In this document: in pieces, positions 25,901-34,407 of the stretch
How the letters are laid out: each line of letters opens with the position of its first letter
Numbering within the stretch: the first letter of the stretch is position 1
Notes under the pieces: generated by a model
What the model was told of the DNA's origin: nothing
Databases searched by the model: none
What the model saw: only the letters and a program-made list of their open reading frames with translations
Assembly: GCA_025455365.1 (NCBI GenBank)
Contig: JALOMP010000002.1
Span: 1 to 34,407 of the forward strand
DNA from: Chitinophagaceae bacterium
Lineage (GTDB): Bacteria; Bacteroidota; Bacteroidia; Chitinophagales; Chitinophagaceae
Direction: 5' to 3'
DNA length: 34,407 nt
Position numbers and translations under genes: made by a program

Positions 25901-26331
25901 CGGGCGCGCTGCAGGGAGGTGATCCCCAGCGGGGCGCCATGATATTCTGGAGCAACTCATCGGCCCAGTGCGTACGCTGCCATGCCATCGATGATTATGG
26001 CGGGAATGTGGGTCCGCGATTGAATGGTGTTGCCGGGAGGCTTACAAGGGATCAGTTGCTGGAAGCATTGATCGAGCCCAGCGCACGGATTGCACCAGGT
26101 TACGGGATGGTAAGCCTGGAGCTTAAAAACGGTCAGAAACTCAACGGGGTCATGCAACAGGAGAAGCCCGATGGATACCTGGTTAAAGTAGGGAATCGCC
26201 CTGACACACTGGTAAAAAAATCAGATGTAGCCAGCCGGGTCAATGCGCCCTCCGGGATGCCGCCCATGCACCTGCTGCTTTCCAAAAAAGAGATCCGGGA
26301 TGTGGTGGGATACCTGGCAAGCTTGAAATAG
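22945..26331 (+). CDS. Large lipoprotein: membrane-bound dehydrogenase-like beta-propeller, HEAT repeats, C-terminal c-type heme domain
   Basis: Lipobox 'LIYAVACKEK'; 'GYGIHIGFGGHGMSGIEVGPEGKIYWQIGDIG'; multiple HEAT-like repeats (RAQAAKWIGDVRY, RFFAAEALGRI, RVHAARAIGKL); 'SAQCVRCHAIDDYGGNVGPRLNGVAGRLTRDQLLEALIEPSARIAPGYG'. ORF track start 22681 is too far upstream. Confidence 0.85.
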   Translation: MNPNRWHLFVLIGLIYAVACKEKVQDQDSRTIQMDTAKTAAMARVIESGVTPKLAEGLTLSLWGIDSLVADPVSIDIDDQGRIYYTRTNRQKNSEFDIRGHQDWEIRSVSLSTMEDKRAFLHKELAPERSAQNPWLTDLNGDSSRDWRDMTVQKEQVYRLEDINGDGVADKSQLVVEDFNDEVTDAAGGVLKQGDDLFVGIGPDLWRIKENKQGIAESKTSISHGYGIHIGFGGHGMSGIEVGPEGKIYWQIGDIGFNGKGPDGKQWNHSNSGVICRANPDGSDFEVFAYGNRNTHEFVFDEYGNLISEDNDGDHPGESERIVYVVNGADIGWRINWQFGKYNDPDNNTYKVWMDEKMYVPRWEGQPAYILPTIRNFVNGPTGMLYNPGTALGPAYRNTFFVVEFVGSPAGSGIHTFKLKPRGASFEFADSGKILGNVLPTGIDWGPDGAMYLADWIEGWGTKDYGRIWKLDVSNADMRERKETEKHIRADFTQYRDEQLSALLRHADMRVRQKAQFELAGRGHKGRDIFKATLADKSHQLARVHAIWGISQFARKDLKDASLLVPYLKDGDPEIRAQAAKWIGDVRYRDAGPQLIPLLKDSYSRARFFAAEALGRIEHGPAVQPLIDMLAANNDEDNYLRHAGSLALARIGKAAPLIALSSNPSRAVRIAAVVALRRMQEPGIRVFLKDADEFVVTETARAINDDLSIPDALPDLARALADHRFRNEAFVRRAINANLRVGKEENIKALTDYINYEGAPVAMRQEAIDALGTWAKPSVLDRVDGRFRGEITRDPVPAQQLSSALLVRMMTHKEATLRVHAARAIGKLHIGAAIDVLMAGLKKDASPSVRSEALKSLSILPGSHMDQALGIAIADKDKTVRVTGLDLLRSASLSKERMVALLDDVIRHRTPEEKQAAISTLGTLPLAHTEAVLSRLVDEFAAGKLAREVQFELADAIDSSGSAALRSRYVGLSQQSSPDSLKAAYAGALQGGDPQRGAMIFWSNSSAQCVRCHAIDDYGGNVGPRLNGVAGRLTRDQLLEALIEPSARIAPGYGMVSLELKNGQKLNGVMQQEKPDGYLVKVGNRPDTLVKKSDVASRVNAPSGMPPMHLLLSKKEIRDVVGYLASLK

Positions 26332-26400
26332 ATATTGAATATATGGCTGACCTGGTTATGGCGAACTGTACGCCATTGGGTTAGTCCGGCCGATGCGCAT

Positions 26401-27723
26401 TCATTGGTACAAAGCAGTGTTCATTATCTGAATATCCTCAATGGGAAAACCATAGTTCGATATGGCCATCGCGGCGCCAAGAGCCGACGCCTGGGCCAGG
26501 TTGGCGGCATGGACGGATATGCCTGGCAGACGCCTTGCCAACAGGTGCATGAAAACTTGATTCTGCGCAAAGCCCCCGTCCACGTATAACTGCCCAACAG
26601 GTGCGTCCTTCAGTACAAGGCTGAGTTTGACAACCTGTTCCTCCACCAATTGCCATACCGCTTGATGGTAGGCTTGTTCAAAACTGGTGACGGCCTTTGT
26701 AGTGTCTGGGGCGTGATCTGCCAGGATCGGTGCGGTTAATTGAACCAGGGCCTCGTCAAATACCACCTGCTTGTAGTGATCATACTTTTTCCCAAATTGC
26801 TCGGACAATTCATGGGTGAATTGCGCATGCATCTGCCCGGCAAAGAGCCGTGAAGCCTTGACCTGTTTGCCCTCGTAGCTGAGGTAGCAGAGGCAATCCG
26901 CCGCTAGTTCTTCGTCGGTCAATGGCGAGCTGTTGAATGGATTCAGGCTGATGCTCCAGGTGCCGGTGGACATCAATACAAATGGTTCGCTGAAGGAACG
27001 GAGGTAGGGAATCAAGGCGGCTGAACTGTCGTGCAATCCAACACCCAGGGCTATTCCGTCCGAAGTGATCCCTGCCAGGGAACCGCAGGTTTGCAGCGGC
27101 GCCAGCTTATCCAGGATTCCTTCTTTCCTGGTCCAGTCATGATAACGGTGGTGTACAAAATCCCATAAGTGCGTGTGACAGCCAATGCTGGTGATTTCCG
27201 AAACACAATTGCCGGAAAGAATGTAACACAGGTATTGAGGAAGGTGCAGGGCAACCTTTACGCGTTGAAAAAGTCCCGGTTTTTCATGCTTGATCCGGAA
27301 TAACTGGAGGCCCGAATTGAGGCTGCCAAGGGCCGGCGAAGCAGTTTGCCTGCAAAGTTGCGATTGTCCCCCGTAGGCGTGATAGAACTGTTCCTGCAGG
27401 TCCACTGGATATGGTTTCAGGTAATTGTAGATAGGAGCGGCAATCTTTCCCAGTGCATCCAGGAACACAAAACTGGCGCCGTACCCGGAAAAGTTGACGG
27501 CCTTGATCCTGAAACGATGATCCGCCTTAACCCGGGAGAATGCATCCCTGACCCACTGCGTGAGCAGGTGGATATCCTCGCAGGGAAACCCGTCTTCATC
27601 CGAAGTCTCGGGAAGCGGGTCCGACTGTTCATATACTACCTGGTACTGCTCGTTGAAGAGCAGTAATTTCTTGTTGGTCTTGCCAACGTCAAAAACCGCC
27701 ACGACGGGTGTTCCAGTCATCAT
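26401..27723 (-). CDS. rhaB: FGGY carbohydrate kinase, rhamnulokinase
   Basis: 'VVAVFDVGKTNKKLLLFNEQYQVVYEQ', 'LMSTGTWSISLNPFN', 'LYVDGGFAQNQVFMHLLA'; 4-nt overlap with upstream rhaI. Confidence 0.88.
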   Translation of the reverse strand: MMTGTPVVAVFDVGKTNKKLLLFNEQYQVVYEQSDPLPETSDEDGFPCEDIHLLTQWVRDAFSRVKADHRFRIKAVNFSGYGASFVFLDALGKIAAPIYNYLKPYPVDLQEQFYHAYGGQSQLCRQTASPALGSLNSGLQLFRIKHEKPGLFQRVKVALHLPQYLCYILSGNCVSEITSIGCHTHLWDFVHHRYHDWTRKEGILDKLAPLQTCGSLAGITSDGIALGVGLHDSSAALIPYLRSFSEPFVLMSTGTWSISLNPFNSSPLTDEELAADCLCYLSYEGKQVKASRLFAGQMHAQFTHELSEQFGKKYDHYKQVVFDEALVQLTAPILADHAPDTTKAVTSFEQAYHQAVWQLVEEQVVKLSLVLKDAPVGQLYVDGGFAQNQVFMHLLARRLPGISVHAANLAQASALGAAMAISNYGFPIEDIQIMNTALYQ

Positions 27724-28994
27724 AAGCCGGTTGCAACGGAAAATCGTCCCCTTTCATTAGTCAGTGCGCTACGCACCTCCAGCTTCCTGAACAGGTGCAA
27801 TGGTTCCAGAGCCCCTCCGATGCGCAGGCGGGCCTCCGCCACGATGCTGCGGACATCAGTGCGAAAGGCGTCCTGTAGTATTTCCTGTGCCGATGCCACG
27901 TCGTTCGCCGACTGTGCTTCCTCCAGTTTTTTCCGGTCCACCAGGAGCGCCTGCGCGTAGGCAATCATGATGGCTTCCACGGATTGCAGCAGGTCTTCCA
28001 GGGGATCTTTCACATTGTGCGAGGCGTCGATCATCCACCCGAGCGATGATGCGTGATCCATACCCCAGTGGTCCATGCCTTCCACCAGTTCGTTAAAAAT
28101 CAAAAACAACTGGTAGGGCCTGATGCTGCCAACCGTGAGGTCGTCATCGCCGTATTTGCTGTCGTTGAAATGGAAGCCCGCCAACTTTCTTTCCATGAGC
28201 AGCAGGGCTACGATCTGTTCGATATTGGCATTGGGCAGGTGATGGCCTAGGTCCACCAGGGTATAAGCCTTCGGGCCCAGCTTGGTGGTATATAGCAATG
28301 ATTGGCCCCAGTCGCCTACGGTCATGGAATAGAAATTCGGTTCAAAGGCTTTGTATTCCACGAACATTTTCCAGTTGCCGGGCAGTGCGGCATAAATCTC
28401 CTCCAGGCTTTCAAGGGTATGCTGGAAGGCCCGCCGGAAATTCAGCTGGCCCGGGAAACAACTGCCGTCGCTGAGCCAGACCGTCAGCGCTTTGGAACCC
28501 AGCGCCTCGCCATGGCGAATGACGTCGATATTGTGTTCGATCGCCTGTTTTCGGACAGCCCTGTCCACATGCTGCAGCGATCCGAATTTATAGCTCAGGG
28601 CCTGGTGCTTCTGGTCCTGGAAGGTATTGGAGTTAACCGCGTCAAAGACCAGGCCCAGTTCCGCGGCCTTTGCCCTGATGCCGGTATAGTCTTCCGGAAT
28701 GTCCCATGGTATATGCAGGGAGATCGCCCCGCTGCTGCGGTTCAGGGCATGTAATAGGCCTACATCCTCCATTTTCTCTTCCAGGCTGCCAGGCTCACCC
28801 GGGCCGGGAAAGCGACCGAAGCGTGTGCCGCCGGTGCCCAGTGCCCAGGAGGGTATGGCCACGTTGAAAGCAATCAGCCTGGAAATAATGTCTTCAACAT
28901 GCGCGATATCCGACGCGATGTATTCGAATCTTCGTTTATGCGTAGCGTATAGTGTTTCGTTGTGGGCATCGATGCTTGTCCGGGATATGTGCAT
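27720..28994 (-). CDS. rhaI: L-rhamnose isomerase, RhaI type (TIM-barrel sugar isomerase)
   Basis: 'ALGTGGTRFGRFPGPGEPGSLEEKMEDVGLLHALNRSSGAISLHIPWDI', 'LVDLGHHLPNANIEQIVALLL', 'FHFNDSKYGDDDLTVGSI'; operon context. Confidence 0.88.
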   Translation of the reverse strand: MHISRTSIDAHNETLYATHKRRFEYIASDIAHVEDIISRLIAFNVAIPSWALGTGGTRFGRFPGPGEPGSLEEKMEDVGLLHALNRSSGAISLHIPWDIPEDYTGIRAKAAELGLVFDAVNSNTFQDQKHQALSYKFGSLQHVDRAVRKQAIEHNIDVIRHGEALGSKALTVWLSDGSCFPGQLNFRRAFQHTLESLEEIYAALPGNWKMFVEYKAFEPNFYSMTVGDWGQSLLYTTKLGPKAYTLVDLGHHLPNANIEQIVALLLMERKLAGFHFNDSKYGDDDLTVGSIRPYQLFLIFNELVEGMDHWGMDHASSLGWMIDASHNVKDPLEDLLQSVEAIMIAYAQALLVDRKKLEEAQSANDVASAQEILQDAFRTDVRSIVAEARLRIGGALEPLHLFRKLEVRSALTNERGRFSVATGL

Positions 28995-29014
28995 ACAATC
29001 GTTTTATAGTGTGC

Positions 29015-31135
29015 TTACCGTAAGAAGGCGGCCGCGACGCCTCCGTCTACATTCAGGGTATTGCCGGTTGACTTGCTGAGTAGTCCGCCGACCAATGCAA
29101 AGCATGCATTGGCGATGTCTTCCGGCAGGATGGTTTCATGCAGCAAGGTACGTTTTGCATAGTATGCGGGCAGTTCTTCCACGGTAATGCCATAGGCTTT
29201 GGCGCGTCCTTCTGCCCATCCGCCCGCCCAGATATGGCTGTCTGCAATCACGGCATCCGGGTTCACGGTATTGACACGGATTTTATCAGGCCCGAGTTCA
29301 GCCGCAAGGAGTCGCGCCAGGTGGGCCTGCGCCGCCTTGGCACTGCCATAGCCGGTATTGTTGGGACCGGCCACGATGGCATTCTTGGAGACCACATTCA
29401 CGATATCGCCCCCGAATCCCTGTTTGCGCATGACGGCTACCGCTGATCTGGAGACCAGGAACTGGCCTTTCACCAGGATATCGTAGAGCCTGTCCCAATC
29501 TTCCAGCGTATGTTCTTCGATCGGTTTTGAAATGCTGATCCCGGCATTGTTGACAATGATGTCCACCCCGCCGAATGCCAGGCTTGCCGCGTCAACGGCA
29601 GCGGAGACAGAATCCTGGTCAGTGACATTCAGCGGCGTAGACGCCACGATATCCTTACCGAACGCCTGTTGGAATTCCGCAGCTGCCTGTGCGAGGCGTT
29701 CGGCGTTGATGTCATTGAGCACCACGCAGGCGCCTTCCTGCGCAAGCTTCTTGGCGATGGCTTTGCCGATGCCGCCGGCGCTCCCGGTGACCAGCGCGAT
29801 CCGCCCGGTCAGGGGTTTGGGCTTTGGCATCCGCTGCAGTTTTGCTTCTTCCAGCAGCCAGTATTCGATGTTGAAGGCTTCCTGCCGGGGGAGCGATGTA
29901 TACTCGGAAACGGCTTCCGCCCCGCGCATCACGTTGATGGCATTGATATAGAACTCCGCCGCTACGCGCGCCGTTTGTTTGTCTTTGGCGAAGGTGAACA
30001 TGCCCACGCCGGGATAAAGAATCACCACCGGGTTGGGATCCCGCATGGCTGGGCTGTCCGGATGTTTGCAGCTGTTGTAATAATCCGCGTACATCGTCCG
30101 GTATGCGTCAAACTGCGGGCCCAGTTTTTCTTTAACAGTGGCCGGATCCGTTATATCATCCGCGGGCGAGAGGTCCAGGACCAGGGGCGAAATTTTTGTC
30201 CGCAGGAAATGATCCGGGCAACTGGTGCCCATGGGCGCGAGCCTGTGCAGGTCCTGCGAATGAATGAACTGGAGCACCCGCTCATCATCCGTAAAATGAC
30301 CGATCATCCGGGTGTGTGCGGAACAGAAGCTGCGCAGGACGGGGGCGATGGCAGCCGCTTTTTTCAAACGTTCTTCTTTGGGCAACGGGCTCAGTTTCTG
30401 CCCGCCGAAAACCGGACGATGCCTGCCCTGGTGATCTTCCAGGTATTGCGCGCAGCGTTCGATCACTTCCAATGTATTGATATAGCTCTCGTATGCCGTA
30501 TCGCCCCAGGTGAACAAACCGTGGGAGCCCAGCATGATCCCGCGGATGTGGGGATTTTCATCGAGGCAGGCCCGCAGTTTCAGGCCCAGGTCGAACCCTG
30601 GTCGTTGCCAGTCTACCCAGCCGATGGTGCCGCTGAACAGTTCTTCCGTGATCTTCTTCCCGTCTTTCGCGGCCGCGATGGCGATGGCCGCGTCAGGATG
30701 CAGGTGATCGATATGCTTAAAGGGCAGGAATCCATGTAGCGGTGTATCAATAGAGGGCGCCTTGGATGCCAGGTCATAGATGCAATGGTTGAAGAGCGAT
30801 ACCATTTCGTCTTCGTGTTCTATGCCACGATATACATCAACCAGGCTGCGCAGACGATCCACATACAGCGCCGCCAGCCCGTCCCGTTTCATGGACCCGA
30901 GATCGCCCCCGCTGCCCTTCACCCACATGACTTCCGTTTCCTTTCCGGTCAAGGGGTCTTTGGCCATGGCTTTGCAGGATGTATTGCCGCCGCCGTAATT
31001 GGTGAGGCGCAGGTCTGCACCCAGCAAGTTGGAACGGTATACCAGCAGCGCAACTTCATCGCCGGCCATGCCCGCCGCAACGGATGCATCCCACAGGTAA
31101 CTCACGTGTTTAAAACTTTTTTGTGCCGCGCTCAT
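29015..31135 (-). CDS. rhaEW: Bifunctional rhamnulose-1-phosphate aldolase / short-chain dehydrogenase
   Basis: N-terminal class II aldolase domain ('LRLTNYGGGNTSCK', 'MWVKGSGGDLGSM', 'HLHPDAAIAIAAA', 'GLFTWG'); C-terminal SDR ('ALVTGSAGGIGKAIAKKL', 'NNAGIS', 'YGSAKAAQ'). Confidence 0.93.
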   Translation of the reverse strand: MSAAQKSFKHVSYLWDASVAAGMAGDEVALLVYRSNLLGADLRLTNYGGGNTSCKAMAKDPLTGKETEVMWVKGSGGDLGSMKRDGLAALYVDRLRSLVDVYRGIEHEDEMVSLFNHCIYDLASKAPSIDTPLHGFLPFKHIDHLHPDAAIAIAAAKDGKKITEELFSGTIGWVDWQRPGFDLGLKLRACLDENPHIRGIMLGSHGLFTWGDTAYESYINTLEVIERCAQYLEDHQGRHRPVFGGQKLSPLPKEERLKKAAAIAPVLRSFCSAHTRMIGHFTDDERVLQFIHSQDLHRLAPMGTSCPDHFLRTKISPLVLDLSPADDITDPATVKEKLGPQFDAYRTMYADYYNSCKHPDSPAMRDPNPVVILYPGVGMFTFAKDKQTARVAAEFYINAINVMRGAEAVSEYTSLPRQEAFNIEYWLLEEAKLQRMPKPKPLTGRIALVTGSAGGIGKAIAKKLAQEGACVVLNDINAERLAQAAAEFQQAFGKDIVASTPLNVTDQDSVSAAVDAASLAFGGVDIIVNNAGISISKPIEEHTLEDWDRLYDILVKGQFLVSRSAVAVMRKQGFGGDIVNVVSKNAIVAGPNNTGYGSAKAAQAHLARLLAAELGPDKIRVNTVNPDAVIADSHIWAGGWAEGRAKAYGITVEELPAYYAKRTLLHETILPEDIANACFALVGGLLSKSTGNTLNVDGGVAAAFLR

Positions 31136-31198
31136 TTCAGTTTAATTGATGTTTTCGATAAAGGCAACCGGCCATATGCCGGATCAGCCTGTCATGTT

Positions 31199-32287
31199 TT
31201 ATTTCAGGGAATTTCCATAGCCCACCAGCAGGACTGAAACCAGAATGGTCACAATCCCGGCAATGATGGTAGCAGTGGTAGCCCGGTTTACGCCTTTCCA
31301 TTCTTTAAGGGCCAGGCCCCACAGATTGGCCACCAGGATGATGAAGGCCATATGCAGGATCCAGGAACTGGGTCCATTGCCCAATTTGCTTTCGCCCATA
31401 CCATAGAAAAAGAACTGCAGGAACCAGGTGGTCCCGGCCAACGCGGCAAACACATAATTGGATAACAAGGGTGTCTTCCGGTTGCCGTAATCGCCAAAGG
31501 TTTTATTCCGCGCGTTGAGGATCATGCACCATATAAAATTCGTGGTCAGACCTCCCCAGAGCAGCACCACGTAAATCACATTATTCCGGTACAGGAATTC
31601 GCCCTCACCCGGGTTCGCAAGCTTCCATGCGTCATTGGCCACGGTGGCCATCGACTGCCCGGCTTCGAGCCCGAAATTGAAACAGGCGCTGAGCACCCCG
31701 GAAATAATCGACACCAGCATGCCCAGCCCGAATTTGTATTCGGTCTTTAGATCCATTCCATGTGGATCCTTCGCTTCGGTGCTCAATTGCTTTTCCTTCA
31801 TCATCCCTGCCTTGCCGCAGATGATGATGCCCACTACGCATACCAGCAGTCCTGCCAGGACGGTCCTGCCCCAGGTGGAGCCAGCCATCATGCTCATGGT
31901 GTCTTTACCGGCTACGGGTGAGAAGTCGTAATAAATGGCGGGTATCAATGCGCCAAAAACCATGCAAAGGCCAAGGATGATGCTGCTCCCGAGTGAAACG
32001 CCCAGGTACCGAACGCCCAGCCCATAGGTTAGTCCGCCGATACCCCAGAGCAGTCCGAAGAGAAATGTCATACCGAGTACGGAAGATTGTTCTCCCCGGA
32101 TGATATCACTGAACCCGGGAATGGTGAGCCAGGCTGCCAGTGGCGGGACGATCAGCCAGGAAAACAACCCGCCGATGATCCAGTAGCTTTCCCAGTGCCA
32201 TCCCTTTATTTTCTTGTAAGGGATATAAAAACTGCCGGACGCAAATCCGCCGATAAAGTGAAACAGTATGCCTAAGACTACCTGCAT
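31199..32287 (-). CDS. rhaT: L-rhamnose/proton symporter
   Basis: 'LFHFIGGFASGSFYIPYKKIKGWHWESYWIIGGLFSWLIVPPLAAWLT', ~10 TM segments, operon context. Confidence 0.92.
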   Translation of the reverse strand: MQVVLGILFHFIGGFASGSFYIPYKKIKGWHWESYWIIGGLFSWLIVPPLAAWLTIPGFSDIIRGEQSSVLGMTFLFGLLWGIGGLTYGLGVRYLGVSLGSSIILGLCMVFGALIPAIYYDFSPVAGKDTMSMMAGSTWGRTVLAGLLVCVVGIIICGKAGMMKEKQLSTEAKDPHGMDLKTEYKFGLGMLVSIISGVLSACFNFGLEAGQSMATVANDAWKLANPGEGEFLYRNNVIYVVLLWGGLTTNFIWCMILNARNKTFGDYGNRKTPLLSNYVFAALAGTTWFLQFFFYGMGESKLGNGPSSWILHMAFIILVANLWGLALKEWKGVNRATTATIIAGIVTILVSVLLVGYGNSLK

Positions 32288-32298
32288 TTTTTACGTTT

Positions 32299-33303
32299 TT
32301 ATGGCTGTTTTCCTGGCCTGGACATCCATGCTCCGGACCGGAGCCATTGTACGCAGGATTCAAACCAATCCACATCGCTGGTTTTGTTGTCCATCCCGTA
32401 TCCGTGTCCGCCTTTTGCATAAAAGAAAGCGTTCACCGCTACCTTGTTTTGCTGGAGCGCGGCTATGAAAAGTATGGAGTTTTGAACTTTTACCACATCA
32501 TCGTCGTTGGCGTGTGTGATGAAAGTGGGCGGTGTGTTCGGGGTTACGTGAAGCTCATTGGAATACTCCCTGATTTTTTCAGCGGGAACCGGGTATTTGG
32601 CGAATTCCTTGTCCGCGTTTTCCCAGTCTTTTGTGATCCGTTCGTACTCTCCGTCTGGTAATACAGGTCCCGCCAGGTTAAACCGGGATCCAATATGGGT
32701 CAGGCTGTCGGCAAAGCTGATCACCGGGTAATTCAGAATCAAAAAATCCGGGCGGAGGTTTGCGCCTTCCAGTCCGGCCAAGTAGGTTTTCGTGAAATGC
32801 GTTCCGATGGTGGAGGCCAGGTGACCACCTGCGGAGGATCCCATGATCCCCAGTTTCGAGGGATTGATTCCCCAGGCCTTTGCATTTTTTCGTACCAGGG
32901 CGATCGCCTGTTGCGCATCCTGCAGGGGAACGAACTCCTTGTTGTTAACGTATTTGGGATTGGGGAGCCGGTAACGCAATACAATCCCGGTGATCCCTTC
33001 GTCGCGCAGGCGCATGGCAATGCTGTCGCCTTCATGACCGGATGCTATGCCCGTATAGCCGCCACCCGGGCATATAATCACCGCCAAACCGGTATTGATT
33101 TTTTTATCGGGCAGGTAGAGGGTAAGGGTGGGTTTGAGGACCACCGTTTCAAACCTGCCCATAGGGATATCAAAAGCCTGTTCTTTAAATCCGCTGTCCT
33201 TTTTAGCATTGGGTATTTGCCCTTCATACAGGGGAATTACTTTTTGTGAAAAGCCCTGGAAGGATAGGAACAAAAGGCAGGCTACATGCCATAAAATTTT
33301 CAT
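32299..33303 (-). CDS. Exported alpha/beta hydrolase (carbohydrate-esterase-like)
   Basis: Signal peptide MKILWHVACLLFLSFQGFSQ; 'CPGGGYTGIASGHEG'; 'GSSAGGHLAS'; 'KGGHGYGM'. Confidence 0.87.
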   Translation of the reverse strand: MKILWHVACLLFLSFQGFSQKVIPLYEGQIPNAKKDSGFKEQAFDIPMGRFETVVLKPTLTLYLPDKKINTGLAVIICPGGGYTGIASGHEGDSIAMRLRDEGITGIVLRYRLPNPKYVNNKEFVPLQDAQQAIALVRKNAKAWGINPSKLGIMGSSAGGHLASTIGTHFTKTYLAGLEGANLRPDFLILNYPVISFADSLTHIGSRFNLAGPVLPDGEYERITKDWENADKEFAKYPVPAEKIREYSNELHVTPNTPPTFITHANDDDVVKVQNSILFIAALQQNKVAVNAFFYAKGGHGYGMDNKTSDVDWFESCVQWLRSGAWMSRPGKQP

Positions 33304-33310
33304 GGTTGAA

Positions 33311-34407
33311 TCATTTCAGGGTTAATATACGCACTGGTCCCAACAATCCGGAAGGAAGCAGGGGTGAATTGGCCTGGTAAAAGGGCATCGTGGTATAGGT
33401 TATTTTCGAAGCACCCGGCTGCATGTCCCCGATCAGCCGGTTCACCCAGAGATTGGTAACACGTATTTCCAGTTTGTTCTCCCCGGGCCTCAGCGAGCCT
33501 GCGAGGTCAACCTGGAATGGTGCTTTCCAGGTTATCCCCAGCGATTTCCCATTGACGATAACTTCTGCCAACTCCCTCACATCACCCAGGTCGAGCACGA
33601 GTCTTGCATTGTTCTCAAACCAGTCTTTGCTGGCTGTGATGGTTTTTGCGTATGTGGCTGTTCCCGAAAAATATTTAACGCCTGCATCACTGCTTTTTGT
33701 CCATGATTCCAGCTGGTGAAGGGTAACGGTAGCCGGCGCACCGCGTTGCTCCTGGAAATGCACGGTCCAGTCGCCATCCAATGAAGCAACGGATGCTTCA
33801 ACGGGTACCGGTAACTGCACGGACGTTTTCGCGGCTTTTTCCCTGAACACGACAAATACCGCGTCATGGGGCTGCAGGGTCAGTGTTACTTTTGTAGCCC
33901 CGTTTTCAATGGAATAGGATACCGCTTCCTTGCTGGCGTTTTCCGCATGCCATAGTTCAGGCACTTTACCGGTTACACGAAAACTGGCGGTGACAATTTC
34001 CTTTCGGTTGTTGCGATTGTTCACCCAATATATTTCCCTGTCCGGCAGGGTACGGTGCACATACAGAAGCTTTGTGTCTTTATTCGTTTTGTCATATTCG
34101 AAATCGGGCCGGGTATCCAGGGCGGTCATTATATCGCCCAATGGCTTTCCCGTAAAAACCCTGGCACGGGACGAACCCCATATCTCCTGTACGAGCCTGT
34201 TGAATGCATCCTGGTCATCAGACAAACTGGGCGTTGACAACGGTTTTACGCCGGTGACGGCTGCGCCCGCTTTAACCAGTGCGCTGATTTTACGCAGCAC
34301 GGGCAGGGACATCTTCGAAGCATTACTGTCGAGCACCAGGACGCGATACCGCATGCCGCTGGGTGTCTCCAGCATTCCGTCTTTTGCTGATAACAGGTTG
34401 ATCAGGG
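33311..34407 (-). CDS. Alpha-L-rhamnosidase (GH106-like), C-terminal fragment; 5' end outside window
   Basis: Frame open to the window edge (LINLLSAKDGMLETPSGMRYRVLVLD...); 'DGDWTVHFQEQRGAP', 'YAKTITASKDWFENNARLVLDLGDVRELAEVIVNGKSLGITWKAPFQVDLAGSLRPGENKLEIRVTNLWVNRLIGDMQ'; rhamnose operon context. Confidence 0.78.
   Translation of the reverse strand, partial: LINLLSAKDGMLETPSGMRYRVLVLDSNASKMSLPVLRKISALVKAGAAVTGVKPLSTPSLSDDQDAFNRLVQEIWGSSRARVFTGKPLGDIMTALDTRPDFEYDKTNKDTKLLYVHRTLPDREIYWVNNRNNRKEIVTASFRVTGKVPELWHAENASKEAVSYSIENGATKVTLTLQPHDAVFVVFREKAAKTSVQLPVPVEASVASLDGDWTVHFQEQRGAPATVTLHQLESWTKSSDAGVKYFSGTATYAKTITASKDWFENNARLVLDLGDVRELAEVIVNGKSLGITWKAPFQVDLAGSLRPGENKLEIRVTNLWVNRLIGDMQPGASKITYTTMPFYQANSPLLPSGLLGPVRILTLK

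Noticed and set aside
29669-30739. 356-aa + strand ORF opposite the rhamnose aldolase gene
   Set aside because: Antisense to a well-supported rhaEW coding region; translation has no recognisable domain; typical shadow ORF in GC-rich coding DNA.

Overview
34.4-kb Bacteroidota (Chitinophagaceae-like) chromosomal window. It is almost fully coding, with no rRNA, tRNA, CRISPR array or transposase seen. From left to right: (1) 3' end of a GHL10-type glycosyl hydrolase, a DMT/YdcZ-like transporter, a small exported unknown protein, rpoN (sigma-54), a degenerate PAP2-like membrane protein and a murein L,D-transpeptidase-like protein. (2) Two adjacent giant secreted paralogs (about 1377 and 1277 aa). 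Each has an N,N-dimethylformamidase-beta-like N-terminal domain, DUF4082/Ig-like modules and a type IX secretion C-terminal signal. (3) A leftward three-gene amino-sugar cassette: WecE-like aminotransferase, GNAT, and GT2 with C-terminal TM helices. (4) DUF481 protein, nucleoside deaminase, GH30, GNAT, and a ModF-like twin ABC ATPase with a degenerate first NBD. (5) An esterase and a large lipoprotein with a dehydrogenase-like propeller, HEAT repeats and a c-type heme. (6) A leftward L-rhamnose utilisation operon (GH106-like rhamnosidase, esterase, RhaT, fused aldolase/SDR RhaEW, RhaI, RhaB). The most unusual content is the tandem DMFase-like/DUF4082/T9SS pair, its internal repeat mosaic, and the hairpin-rich leaders upstream of both genes. 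All calls come from reading motifs and translations; no database search was run.
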